Source: Dioscorea cayenensis subsp. rotundata
Taxonomy: Eukaryota; Streptophyta; Magnoliopsida; Dioscoreales; Dioscoreaceae
Reading direction: 5' to 3'
Assembly (NCBI RefSeq): GCF_009730915.1
Contig: NC_052489.1
Location: forward strand, 30,001,916 to 30,065,915
Length of the DNA: 64,000 nt
Shown here: positions 43,643-55,228 of the stretch, piece after piece
How the letters are laid out: each line of letters opens with the position of its first letter
How positions within the stretch are numbered: position 1 is the first letter of the stretch
Translations under genes and position numbers: made by a program
The notes under the pieces: generated by a model
Databases searched by the model: none
The model's input: only the letters and a program-made list of their open reading frames with translations
Told to the model about the DNA's origin: nothing

Positions 43643-45279
43643 GGCAGACTTAATTTGTGGAAGGTACTATACCAGTTAAGTATCTATGGTTACCTTTAAT
43701 TTCCACTAAATTGAAGAGAGAATATTGCAATGATCTGATCTCAAAAATAACTGCTAGAATATTTTCATAGACGGTTAAAACACTATCCTATGCAGACAGA
43801 CTTCAATTAGTCAATTCAGTTCTATCAAGCATGCACATTTACTGGTGTTTAGTGTTTAGTCTACCAAAAATAGTCATCTTTGAGGTGAAAAAACTATATA
43901 GAAAATTTTTGTGACATGGAACAGAGAAGTCCAAGAAGAGAGGCCTAATTGCATGAGATATGGTCTGTCAATAGAAAAGAACATGAGGACAAGACGTGGA
44001 ATCAAATTGCACAAATGAAACACATCTAGGAAATTATTCAAGGAAAACAAATCTTATGGGCTACATGGGTAGCAAAAATCAAACTGAGAAGGTCGAGCTT
44101 ACTTGACAACAGTTGGAATTGGAAGAATCTACTGAAATTGCGAAAGTTAGCAAAACCTCTGGTTAATTACCAACTTGGGGTTAGCAAGATGTTTTCGTTT
44201 TGGTTTGATCCATGGTGTAATGGTGAATCTATAGTAGATCTATTTCCTGAAGTGAACTTTAGAGAACCATATATGAACAAATACACAACTATATCTGAAT
44301 ATTGGAACAATGGAAGATGGATTATACCATTGAGATGGAATCCTGTGATGGTAAGAATCTCTAAATATCTCACTGCAAATGTTGCAATTGATGAAAACAA
44401 AATGGATTGCATTACATGGAAAGTGGAAAAACAAGGCATATATGATACTAAGAGTGTATACAAGTTACTTCTACAACCTCAAATACAAGTCTCATGGACA
44501 AAGTTGGTATGGTCGGCATCAAATTTACCTAGACACTCTTTTATTCTTTGGTTGGCAATCCAGAAAAGGTTGCTCACAAAAGATAAATTGATGAAATGGG
44601 GTCTAAATGAATCAAATGCTTGTGTGTTCTGTTACTCTGCTGAGGAACAAATTAAGCATTTATTTTATTGTTGTGTTTTCTCTAAAGGAATTTGGTGTAG
44701 AGTATTACATGCAATTAATGTGGGCAGAAGACCTCTTCCATGGGATAGAGAAATAAGTTGGTTCTCTCGTAAAGCTACGGGCAAGTCTCTGTTAGCTAGA
44801 GTAAGAAGAAAAACATTGGCTGCAAGTGTTTACACTATTTGGAGAGTAAGGAATCAATTAATTTTTTAGAAGAGGTGGCTAGTAGTGAAGAAGTATTCAA
44901 CTCAGGAAAATCATGATACTGAAGTATGTCCATCAAGTTCCCACAAAGATACCTGGCCAAGAGAGAATTATGCAGAAATGATTTACTAGATGTAAGACAT
45001 CTTTACTGGTTAGTCCTTAATGTAGTAGCAGCAGAAATGACACCAGGCTCTTAATATCAAAAGAAATATTACTGCTAGAAGTTGTTGGCTCAAGGACAAA
45101 TTGGAAAGTATCTCTTCATACCCTTTCTGTTTGTGTGTGGGTTCATATTTTAGTTGTTATGAGTATTTGGTGATTTGCTTAGGAGCATCCAAATTATCAT
45201 TTGTATAAATAGTTGCCCTTTTTTGTAATGTTGAGCTTACTAAACATACTGGTTGGTTTGCCGAAATAAATAAATAAAT
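43643..45279 (+). mobile_element. 5'-truncated L1 LINE with partial ORF2
   Basis: TAATAACACATAAATGCA occurs at 43625-43642 and 45283-45300 as target duplication (a few more bases match but merge with the tail). The 1.6-kb insert begins inside the reverse transcriptase domain: ITARIFS, SYADRLQLVNSVLSSMHIYW and FLWHG can be read in broken frames. From 44138 to 44869 there is a clean frame with FSFWFDPWCNG, the WKLVW-like TKLVWSASNLPRHSFILWLA, and the CVFC and HLFYCC zinc ligands of the zf-RVT domain. It ends in a 3' UTR and an (AAAT)n tail at about 45264-45283. Dead on arrival because of 5' truncation, but the clean C-terminal frame suggests limited age. Confidence 0.88.
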
Positions 45280-45300
45280 AAATAATAACACATAAATGCA

Positions 45301-45679
45301 ATCAACAACTCTAATGAAAAATAATAATTAAAAGAAAAAAAATAGAAAAACCGTCAACTTTGAAGTTTGAACAGCTCATCTCTGCAAAGTAGTATTCCAA
45401 TTCCAACATCAAGAGTAAACAAAAATCCACCAAATAGCATGACACAAAGGCACAAAACTAAAGCAAACCAAATCAGGAAGCAACTTTAATAATAAAAAAA
45501 AAGATTTAAATAAATAAATAATACAAAAAGAGTCAACAAACTAATATTTCATCTTTGTCTTCATCCACGAAAAATAAGCAAAGCATCAAGACCTATTCAG
45601 TGTATGCACAACCTCAGCATTTTATTAAAAATCTAATTATTTATGTATAAAAAGAACAAAAACAAAAAACAAAAAAAGT
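45301..45679. other. 3' flank of the C2 gene
   Basis: A-rich sequence that presumably includes the C2 gene 3' UTR; no other feature seen. Confidence 0.45.
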
Positions 45680-46711
45680 CTAGAAACCAAAGCCATCGTC
45701 AAAGCCAGCGTCGTAGCCGGCATCGTAAGCGCCGTCGTCGGAGATCATATCGCCGATGAGAAGCCCGCCGAGGGCACCACCGAGAAGACCGGCTCCAAGA
45801 CCCATCCCGAACTTGTTCTTCTTTTGGGCCTTTGGTGGCACAGCGCTGTATGCATACCCCGGAGGTGGAGCACCGTAGCCGTATCCCGCCGGAGGCGGCG
45901 GCGGCTGCTGATACCCGTATCCTGATGTGTACGCCGGGTATCCTTGTGGCTGCCCGTACGGAACCGCCGTTGCATGCGGCGGGTAAGCGCTTGGACCAGC
46001 GGGGTACGCGGTTACTGGTTCATCGACCTTGGATCCCTTAGATGGAGGAGGGTATGAAGGGTAGGACGAAGAGGGAGGGTAGGACGCTGCGGGAGGATAA
46101 GCCTGGGGATAATCGCTGGCCTTCGCTGCGGGAGGATAAGCCGGAGTGTATTCATTGGCCTTCGCTGCCGGAGGATAAGCCGGAGTGTAATCGTTGGCCT
46201 TCGCTGCCGGTGGAGGGTACGCTTGTGGTTGATCAGCGGCCTTCGATGGTGGAGTGTAGGCCGTTGTCGAAGAGTAGACAGATGGTGGCATCGATGTGGC
46301 AGCGACGGCATCAGAGATCTTGAAGGAGATATTAAGAACCCCCTTGCCTTTCCCGGACGGCTTACGGACCTGGTAGCTAACGAATTGAGGGGTCTTACCG
46401 TCGCCGGAGCCGGAGAGGAACTCTGTAAGAGGGATATGGACCTCGCCGACATCGCGATCGCCGAGGGCACGCTCAGCACGGAGGACGATGACGACGACAT
46501 GGCGGGCGGGATCGTCAGGGGGAAGGGGGAGGCGAAGAGTGGCGTTCCAGGCTGGGTTGGTGCCGCCGTGGCGATCAGGGGTGGTGCGCTGCACGCTGCG
46601 GCGGTCGCCGTCGATGGATACGACGGCGTAGACCTCCATCTTGGAGAAGAGGTTGACGTCCTTGAGGTCTTTGGCGGAGATGAGGGTGATTTCTAGGGTT
46701 CGCGAAGCCAT
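45680..46711 (-). CDS. SRC2: SRC2-like C2-domain protein
   Basis: An intronless 343-residue protein. The N-terminal C2 domain (about 1-140) starts TLEITLISAKDLKDVNLFSK and includes GDRDVGEVHIPLTEFL and VLNISFKISD. Plant SRC2 proteins bind membranes and are cold- and stress-linked; some regulate RBOHF. A Pro/Tyr/Ala-rich middle contains tandem PPAAKANEYTPAY-type repeats, followed by Gly/Tyr/Pro repeats (QPQGYPAYTSGYGYQQ). A Lys-Lys-Asn-Lys motif precedes GMGLGAGLLGGALGGLLIGD, a glycine-rich hydrophobic stretch that may insert into membranes, and the acidic tail DAGYDAGFDDGFGF. The domain order equals SRC2. The region is much more GC-rich than its surroundings, which creates long antisense open frames. 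Confidence 0.93.
   Translation of the reverse strand: MASRTLEITLISAKDLKDVNLFSKMEVYAVVSIDGDRRSVQRTTPDRHGGTNPAWNATLRLPLPPDDPARHVVVIVLRAERALGDRDVGEVHIPLTEFLSGSGDGKTPQFVSYQVRKPSGKGKGVLNISFKISDAVAATSMPPSVYSSTTAYTPPSKAADQPQAYPPPAAKANDYTPAYPPAAKANEYTPAYPPAAKASDYPQAYPPAASYPPSSSYPSYPPPSKGSKVDEPVTAYPAGPSAYPPHATAVPYGQPQGYPAYTSGYGYQQPPPPPAGYGYGAPPPGYAYSAVPPKAQKKNKFGMGLGAGLLGGALGGLLIGDMISDDGAYDAGYDAGFDDGFGF
46085..46215 (-). repeat. Tandem 13-14 residue repeat in SRC2-like gene
   Basis: Three to four units related to AYPPAAKANEYTP lie head to tail with few differences at DNA level (GCCTTCGCTGC, GGAGGATAAGCC recurring), typical of slippage-prone proline-rich repeats. Confidence 0.75.
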
Positions 46712-47792
46712 GGATCTTGGGCTAGGGTTGCAAAGAAGACGATACGATCTAGGGTTAGGGTTTCTTGAGGGAGAGGGGGGAGCGAGAAGAGAGGGTTTAA
46801 ATAGCGGTGGATTTGGATGGGTTGAAGAAAGGGCGGCGAGGGTTCGTATTCACTATTCAGATAAGGACGCGTGGATTTATATGGGGAAGGGGGTGAGGAT
46901 ATCATAATGTTCTTATTTGTTCTCATCTGGAGGCGGTTCGATCAGGAACTCAGGGGCGTAGTGGGCTGGGAAATTACGCGATTAGCCCTCTAGATATACG
47001 CGGGGTTTACGCGCAGAAGTCTTCTGAGAGATGTGTGCACGTTTTACTTTTAAGACCTTTGTATTGTTTGTTTTTATATGTGGGATTTTGAGAGGGATTT
47101 GTGTTAGCTTTGTTAGTTAGACATTTATAGTAGTTCAACTTCAAATGCATGTTAAGATTGATTAACTAAGTAATAAAATTTACCTTTAAAATTTAAACCA
47201 TAAAAGATAAAAGGAATGAATTAAAGACAAATGAATATGTTTTAAAATGCAATTTTCTGGTTTTTGAAAGGACGGTTGACTTAAAAAAAAAAAAAAGAAG
47301 GGATGTGTGGTGGAGAATTGGTCTGAAGGAATCAACTACTTCGCCTGGAGAAAACGCATTAATCATAGCGAAGAAAAAGATCTCAAAAGTGGACAAACTT
47401 GCATATTGATTCTCCACTGATGAAAGAAAGTTCCTAGTCATGCAAAACCCTAAAGACAAAACAGCAAACCAAACAAATAGCCAACTGGTCAAAGAGGGAA
47501 CAAACGAGGAAGCAATTCGCAAATGAGAGGTTTTCCGTTTCCTGTTTCCTGCCATTACATTAGGCACACCTACATGCCCTTTCCAAAAGTATACAAAACC
47601 AAGGCATGGTAATATCTTAGGAAACACCTACATGAGAATTAAATAAGTTTGCAGCACACCTACATGAGAATTTAAAAGGTTTTACAGCCAACACATAAAG
47701 AGACTAATCGGAAGCATCTTCAATTTTCACCTGGGCACAGGTCAACAAACAGATTGGATCTTTGGCATGAGATGCACATCTATTTGAATCTC
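46712..47792. other. C2 promoter and spacer
   Basis: Holds the leader and promoter of the C2 gene and the 3' flank of the PWWP gene. A minus-strand open frame at 47193-47627 has no recognisable motifs and is probably not coding. Confidence 0.45.
46755..46763 (-). promoter_or_regulatory. Telo-box upstream of the C2 gene
   Basis: On the minus strand AAACCCTAA, within an AGGGTTAGGGTTT stretch about 45-50 bp upstream of the ATG. Confidence 0.5.
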
Positions 47793-50700
47793 TCACAGTC
47801 CATGATAAGGTATATAGCCTAAATTAGACTCCAGGTTCTTCACGATTTCGCTACATTTAAACAAGAGTAACAAAAACGGGCGCGCGGACTCGGCACCGGA
47901 TGGAAATTGGGTTCGGCTTCTCCCCTCTGGGGCATGAGGCTGGAGCTGTGGTGGTGGCTGCTGCATAAGCTGCCCCAGCGGGCGATAATGCACGTCAGGT
48001 AAGCGGGGAGGTTGAGGATGATGCAATTCAGGCAGACGCTGAGTTTGTTGGAACTGAGGAGCTGGAGGATGCAGCTCAGATATACGAGGAGGCTGCTGAA
48101 AGTGAGAAGCTGGAGTATGAGATTCGGACAACCGAGGAGGATGAGGCTGAGCCTGCTGAAACTGAGGAGCTGGAGGATGCAGTTCGGGTAATCGCAGAGG
48201 CTGCTGAAACCGAGGAGGATGCTGAGACAGTGATGGACGAGCAAGAGGTTGAGTTGGCGGAAAATAATTCATCGAAGACACTGACAATGGCTTCACACCA
48301 ACAGATTCCATTGGCACTTCTAATCTAACACCACTCTTGTTACTAGCAACTATAGAAGGTGGTTCCTTGCGAACATCATCTCCTCCTAACATAAACTTCA
48401 CCCGCTGGCTCTCCTTCACGGGACCAGTCCCGGAGCCAGAAACATCATCATTTGGCTTCTTCAGAATAGATTTCAGCTGCACTGACTGCTGTCTTGGTTG
48501 ATGGAGAGGCCGCAGAGGATTCAGAGACATGCCACTACCAGCATTGCCATTACCGGTACCAAATTGTGTTCCCTCGGCTTTTGGTTCTTGACGTCTCGAA
48601 GAATCTTGAGGTTCAGTTACTGGTACATCAGCATCTCTGATACTGTAATTCACCTTGTACCCAAACATGTCATTGCTCCTGCCAAAGCTGTATGCCGCCA
48701 CAGCATCAACACGATGCCTGAACAAAACTTTGCAGGTCAAAGACTTCCAGTATACCCGGAATGAATCAGTTTCGAGGGTGCCAAATCTGGCAAACTTGGC
48801 CTTCATTGACGCAATGGATGGCAATGTGCTGTTTGGGGGGAACTTCATCACCAGATATGTGGGGCTGACCACCTTGGTAGCCTCTGGAGCTTCTTCTTTC
48901 TTGGCGAGTGGCGGCCTGCTGACAGGCCGGCTGACAAGTGCTGCTGGAGACGCATTGAACACTTTAGTAGCCTCCTGATCTTGTCTGTTCTTCTCAGGTG
49001 GTTTCTGAACTAAACCAGCCTTCTTTTCAGCGGCCAATGTCTTCACCTGAGTCAGTTTCTTCACCCTCTTTACAGATATCTCTTCTTGGCGATTAGAGGG
49101 GCCCCTCTTCCGACCAGATTTTGTGGGATCATCCGGCCTCAGACTTGGTTTTATTTGTCTAACAAAAGATGGTTGTGCAGGTTCTCTCTGTTCTGCAGAT
49201 TCTTTAGCAACAACCATCTCAACGTTCACATTGCCTTGTTGTTCCAGAAAAACCCTCCCTGCAGCCAATTTGGCTGCCCGGAACTCCGCTGTCTCAGTTT
49301 CGCTTGCTGGGGGCAGAACCAAGCTCTTCTGATAAACCAATGAACGGAACTTAAGGATGATATGGCTAACAATGGATGGCACATTTACTTGAGAACCATA
49401 AAAAGGGTTGATAGCAAGCTCTGATAGGTCAGTTATCACCTGTGGGAATTCGATGTTCATTGAGCCAATATCCACCTTAGGCAGGAGTAACGTATTTCCT
49501 ACGACCCCTCTTCTCGGTAAATCACCTTGAGCACTCTCCGGGCGTGCTGGGACACTACTTACACCACCAAAAGGCTTACCTGCAGCAGATTTCTTCTGTA
49601 ACCGCTGAGGACCAACTGCAATGCCGGACTCTTTCTTCAGTTTCTTCTTCTTGACAAGCCCCAAATCATCAGTTCTAGCAGGGGTACCATCCTCTCTCTT
49701 GCGCTTTGGAAGCTTGGCCACCTTCACTCCAGTAGCACGCTTTGATTCTTGAGCCGTAACTGGTGGTGCCATGAAAGTCATTGATCCTGCTTCAGTTGCA
49801 AATGGTCCGCTATCAGCCACAGCCTGAACGTTAGCTGGGGAAAACAGGTCAGGCTTAGCTTGAGCACCAACAAATGCCCGATCATCCTGAGGCTTTGATT
49901 CACCAAAAGTTTCAGGAAAAGCATGAACTCCAGCACCGTCTGTATTAATACCCTGCAATGCATCTCTCTCATTTCTGAAACTTTCCTGTCTAACGAAGGA
50001 AGGAGACCTCTTCTGCAGGACATATTCAGCAACCTGAGCTTGTTTCGTATCCACAGTTTCATCCAGAGGAACGTACTGTTGCACATTCTGCTGTTGAAAT
50101 TGCTGCTGTAGATTGATGCCAGCAGATTCAGAGTAGCTAATTCCATGTTGCTGTTGAGCAGAAAAAGGAATGAAATTGGAAGGGTAATACGGTTCTTCCC
50201 TGCGTTTGAACTCATATTTGTTCTTCTTAGAGGATGAGACTTTTGCAGGTTTGTGAGCAGAAGAGGCAGGCTTGATGCTGCTGGTGATGGTAGTGGTAGT
50301 GGTAGTGGTGGTGACAGCTTTCTTGACACCCAATGCCTCCGGAATGACCAGGAGGCCACTCAGAGGAGCAGCTGCCAAAAATCAACAGGTGGATTTAGTA
50401 CTATATGTCGTATTATATCCAACAGTAGAAAAATAAAATATTTATGCATTAGGTGAGCAGGTAAGGAAATAATAAAATAGGAAGAGTACAGATGGAAAGG
50501 TCAAGTTATGTATATTTTTATCTAAAAAGTAAAACCAAAAATTCCTGCAAACTATTAGACAGGCAAGGAATAAAAACAAATAGCATTGCAGCTTAAAAAG
50601 TAATAACTACTCAGAAACAGCAGCCGTAGGCTTGCATATAAAACAGTAACAAAAAATAAAAAACATCCAGAGTAACGGCACAAAAAATAAATAAATCAGG

Positions 50701-53700
50701 TAATGAAATACTGTCATATCCAAAGCAGTAATCAAAATTTCTGCAACACAAAATAACACAAAATGAAACGTAAAAAACCAACAACCACAGGGAGGAACAG
50801 TAAAAAAACTCAGAAGATGAGAAAGTAAAAAATAGCCAGAGGAAATAGTGTCATATTTATCGACATACAAATCAGTGCCAAATATTTCTGCAAATCAATA
50901 AGCCAGATACGGAAATAAGAAAAGTAAAAAAATAACACGGAACAGTTGAGGGAAATCAGATGATGCAAAAAGAAAACATTACGACCAAAAATTACCACTA
51001 ACTTCTATAAATTAATTGGGCGTGAAAGGAAATAAAAAATTGCGAAAAACAACAATGAGGCGTGACTAAAATGGTCCCACCAACACAACTGGACAATATG
51101 ATCCATCTATTTCAACAAACATTTTCTTTATGATAAGAAGCCCGTCAAGTGGGCCCCGTGAACCAGTTAGATATCCATTGAAGTCTCCGGGAAATGTGGA
51201 CCACGCTACGATTGAGATATAAGATCAGACGGTTAGAGTTCCACGATCTGAGGGGCAAGATAACATCATCGGCCATTAATCACGGAATTTGAAAAGGAAA
51301 AACAAAAAATCTATAAAAAGGGGTGAACTTTGACCGTATTGAATAGAATTCAAAGAAGCCATGTGAATAAAGATAAGCTGCACTTTGAGAATAGAGCCTC
51401 TGGTGCCCACACGTCTACTTTTGTATAATAGGCATAGCCTGGAACCAACTTCAAATATATTTTTCCTTTTCCATTTTTAAGAATACTTTGTATGTTGTCT
51501 ATCACGTGGCTTACCTTCGTAATGACACGTAACCTTACGACACTCACAAACATACAAAACCAAATTCCGAAAACACATTCAGGACATGACATGTAAACAA
51601 CGGAGACAGGAGGAGAATTATTATATGAAGCAAATGGATGTAAAGGTTCCTTCAGTGTGAGAGGCTTCACAAGTTAATTCCAGACTCTAGAGGACTCACC
51701 CAGGCACTAACATATTACTATATTAGTCTATTAGAGGATCTACAAAAACTATCTAATTACTTAATGCACATACATGCAGATCATCGCGTAGAAAAGCTGC
51801 TGGAAGTTAGAGATAAGGTTGGGCCCTAGTTGAGGGGCTATTATTAACCCCGTACATATTTTCCGTGCGTTCAGAAGATCCTAAATGTATCAGATACCAT
51901 ACCACATAAAAATCAGTCTCTTAAATTATTTTTCTTATCTATACTACGGTTACTAATATCTCCGAATATAACTTTTAAATATCTTTTAAGCCATGTTTAA
52001 AAATTATAATCAATAATAATTAAATCAAAGTTTATTATTTAAAAAAAAAGAAAAATTGTAAACCATAATTAGATAATGATAAAATTAATTTAATAGAAAC
52101 ATCATCTTTTAGGCGACAAAGATCCTATTAAAAACCAAACGAATAACCAGACCACGTAGTTACAATCTCAAATGTAGATTGCACAAGAACAAATCTAATC
52201 TACTGTGGGATTTGAATAATTTTCATACATAACAAAGTTAATTATTAAACGCAACCAAATAGCTTTCATATGTTTTATAACAAATATAAGTGTACAAAAA
52301 TTGGGTATATGCTGCTTTTGTAAGGGGATGGTTGGGGCATACAAACATATCAATGAAGATTGACTTAAACGATGAATAGGATTCTTCTCTTCAACAAGCC
52401 TAGCAGCATGATTGTCTCCACTTCATGCATGTAATAATTATTGCCATGGCTTCCACCTCAAAGGCATCCCGTTCCATTATTCACCAACTCTATAGACGGT
52501 AATACATGTTCGCTAAGATTAAAGCCTACATGCATATAAACATCAACAGAGTCGGCTGACACTAGCAACCATAACAAATGTGAGTCAAGAAAACGGAGGC
52601 TAATTAACAACTACTACAAGGCCATTCTACTGTGTGTGTGTGTATATAGGATAATCCCAATATGAATGGGTTAATCAAATGCTGTTATCGAATTGGAAAC
52701 AACTTTAACCCATTTATTTCCATATGGGTATCTTCTATACACATGCCAGAGAAGTTGTCAATGTAGAATATCCACACCAATACCACTATCTCATATCAAC
52801 GCCTACTTTGGAGGATCCTCTGGAACAGGGAAAGGCAAATTCCCAACAGAATTATCCTATATCAGCGAGGGAAATTAACACCCACTACACAGTCAAACTA
52901 CTAACCAAGCATGGCAGTAATTAAGGTTATACATTTCAAAGGATCATGCCATGTTTTATGTCCGGGATGTGAATGATGAACTTGTATTTTTTAAGGACAC
53001 TTCATATTGTTACAGTAGAGCATACATTATAATAGATAAGCTAGAAAACTTCATTCTATTAGTTATTCCCCATCAACAACAGATGTGGCGGCTTTGCCAT
53101 TTTTTAATATATCTTGAAAAGTATGATTATATATCGAGATCATACAACTCTATATGATTCATGAGGTGATTTTGAACATTGATGTTGAACTCTATGATTC
53201 ATAACATGGATTTAGACTTTGAAGTTAATTTTTAAAGTTTCCAACACAATACACACAACCAGAAAGTTGGAACTTTGGACTAGTATACAAAAGACGCAAC
53301 ACAACAAACAAACACCAAAATAAAACAAGAAGAAAAACCGGAAAATTTTTTAATATCAATGCAACAGAGAAGAAAACTATACAGAAACCGTGCAGATAGA
53401 TAGAAGCCGTTGAATCTTGTTGAAGAGAAGTCCTGCAACCTTGAGTACCCTGCTCTTCTTATATTAAAAAGATGAGAACTATAGGACAACAAAATCAAGA
53501 AAAGAAGAGAAAATAAGAACTTCCTAAATCTCCGAGATTGTAATTCTAGTAGAGGATCATAATCCTCTGCTTGAATAATCTCTCATCCTAACTCAAGCAA
53601 CACACATCTTAAAATCAATTGAGTTGAGATATAAGCCATCAGTTGAAAGTATTATTGAGATAAAATCTTCTGTATAATTAAAACCAATCAAGAAACCAAG

Positions 53701-54920
53701 AAACAAACAACTATAGTGAATTAGAAAGCATGCATGTAATTCGCAAAAAGAAAATGTTGTCTACCAATGTGCTAGATAGAAAATTAACCCGCTCTGTGCA
53801 TCTAAGAGTGTCAAGATACAAGCAACTAAAGACTGACAATTTCAACAAAGAACAACCAAAGTGCGGTAACCAGTTTATACCTCTAGGTGCAAATCTCTCT
53901 GTTTGACCAGGAACGCCGAATTCATTTCGAGAGGGCCGAACAGGCTGCAAGCCGAATGCCTCAGCGTATGGCTCATCATACTCCTCAAAGATAGCTCTCC
54001 TGTAAGCAAGAATCATAGATATGTTCCTAATCCACTGCATATCACTTCTAGCTCGATAAGCACTGGTCCGAGGGGAGCAAGCCAGGTCCTTCACAAACGA
54101 AAGCATACGGGCAGGATCAAAACTATCCCTGATGTTCTTTATCTGCTCGGATGAGTATATACCGCCATGCTCATACCCAAAGACATCCACTGCAAAGTAT
54201 CCAGGCACACCTGTGCTTCTAAAGTTGTATGGATTTCGGCACTTGCATGTCACTGCTAGAGCACCCCTCCGACTAGCTTCATCAGTTGCCTCCTCAACAG
54301 CCTTCAAGAAAGTGCGGGCACTCGTCTGCCTTGATTTCTCAGAGTAATGAGACTCGAAGGGGATGAGCTCCTCCGGATCGAACCAACCGTAGCTGCTATC
54401 ACCGAAGAAAGCAACCAAGAGGTGGCCTTCCCTTTTTGTTCGACGAACCGAAGGGGATGCAAAGGCTTCGTTGTAGATGTGGCCGGGCCACCATGGATGG
54501 GACTTTACTTTGCCCCAAACCATGTCACCGATCTGGTAACCATGAATCCATGTTGCAGAGAAATCGCCAGACGGCACCGCCATCAGCTCGGATCCGTGGA
54601 TGGATTTCTCAACTCGACCACCGAAATCGGCGAGATTCGAAGCCCTAACCTCATCCAACCTTATCAACTCACCTCCAGTAGTGAAAGCGGGAGATCCAGC
54701 GCCATCCTTGTCGGTCGTCTCAGAAGGCACGTCTTCAGCCCTAATCCGCTGCGAGACCCGATGAAGCCCTGCAGACAAAACAAGATTTCTCAGATTCGAC
54801 ATGACGAAAGGCAAAAGAGCAAGAAAGGAGAACCCTACCTTGTTCGTGACCGATCTCGAAGGAAGGAACATCGTTCGCAGACTTCTGATTGATCTCTCGC
54901 TCACTCATGACGCCGATCAT
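47793..54920 (-). CDS. PWWP-domain chromatin protein
   Basis: Three exons: 54839-54920, 53881-54768 and 47793-50371, giving 1182 residues from MIGVMSERE (a second Met four codons on is possible). The PWWP domain (about 103-170) has IGDMVWGKVKSHPWWPGHIY, VAFFGDSSYGWFDPEELIPF and the downstream KCRNPYNFR and GYFAVDVFGYE typical of the plant PDP family. An RRM-like fold follows at about 825-910 (YLVMKFPPNSTLPS, FRVYWKSLTCKVLF). Then comes a Pro/Gln-rich repeat region and the conserved end LLLLFKCSEIVKNLESNLGY, IPYHGL. Related plant PWWP proteins bind histone marks and work with Polycomb (PRC2-MSI4/5) or in PEAT histone-acetylation complexes. The 53.7-54.9 kb and 47.8-50.4 kb frames are one gene: phases match, and only the join has both PWWP and C-terminal parts. 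Confidence 0.9.
47925..48225 (-). repeat. Degenerate coding repeat, about 18 residues, in the PWWP gene
   Basis: Units of the form RLPELHPPAPQFQQ, RLSESHTPASHFQQ, RISELHPPAPQFQQ, RLPELHHPQPP recur four to five times near the C-terminus. Confidence 0.75.
50372..53880 (-). other. 3.5-kb intron 2 of the PWWP gene
   Basis: Between the donor GTATAA (53875-53880) and acceptor GCAG. The first part (50540-51060) contains loosely repeated A-rich words such as TTCTGCAAA and GGAAATAA(A/G)A, perhaps an old tandem array. A probable solo LTR lies at 52663-53246. No second gene is seen inside. Confidence 0.7.
52663..53246 (-). mobile_element. Probable solo LTR (copia-like) in PWWP intron
   Basis: A 584-bp block is flanked by CAATA at 52658-52662 and 53247-53251. 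On the minus strand it begins TGTTGGAAACTTTAAAAATT, a common start of plant copia LTRs, and ends CCATTCA (TG...CA). There is no attached internal region. The call rests on ends plus a 5-bp duplication in AT-rich DNA, so it is less secure than the LTR at 5217. Confidence 0.45.
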
Positions 54921-55077
54921 GAGTGAAATCGAAGAGAAGAGATCGAAATGCTGGAAATCGAAGAGGAGAAGCCCGATCCACCTAGAAAGAACCCTAGAGG
55001 CACCAAATCAGAGAGAATCAAGCACGGAAAAACAACAAGATAGATCGGAATCAGAGAGATCGAAAGGGAAGAAGGAG

Positions 55078-55086
55078 AAACCCTAG
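55078..55086 (+). promoter_or_regulatory. Telo-box upstream of the PWWP gene
   Basis: AAACCCTAG about 160 bp upstream of the ATG, on the strand opposite to the gene. A second AACCCTAG lies near 54992. Confidence 0.45.
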
Positions 55087-55205
55087 AAAAGGATGAGAGG
55101 ATTGGAGAAGGGGGCGGGGATAGATGAAGAAGAGCAAGGCGGCTCTTTCGTTCCCTTGCTTCGAGATTATCAACACAAAGAGTGAACGCACGTGCAAAGC
55201 ATGTG

Positions 55206-55228
55206 ATCTCTCTCTCTCTCTCTCTCTC
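55206..55228. repeat. (CT)n / GAGA microsatellite
   Basis: Pure CT run about 290 bp upstream of the PWWP start. GAGA-type repeats can bind plant BPC factors. Confidence 0.8.

Noticed and set aside
44138-44869. A host protein-coding gene
   Set aside because: The zf-RVT domain, target duplication and tail show it is the end of an L1 ORF2.
46223-46696. Long antisense open frames over the C2 gene
   Set aside because: They are produced by the GC-rich, repeat-rich coding strand and have no domain.
47193-47627. 144-codon minus-strand open frame
   Set aside because: It has no motif, contains a poly(T)-encoded Phe run and has no homologous feel; probably chance.
49778-50359. Alternative frames inside PWWP exon 3
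   Set aside because: Shadows of an 860-codon frame whose product continues the PWWP exon 2 in phase.
53711-53880. Read-through of the PWWP exon 2 frame as a separate short gene
   Set aside because: A GTATAA donor at 53880 and a phase-matched exon at 50371 make one gene; the read-through peptide is not conserved-looking.
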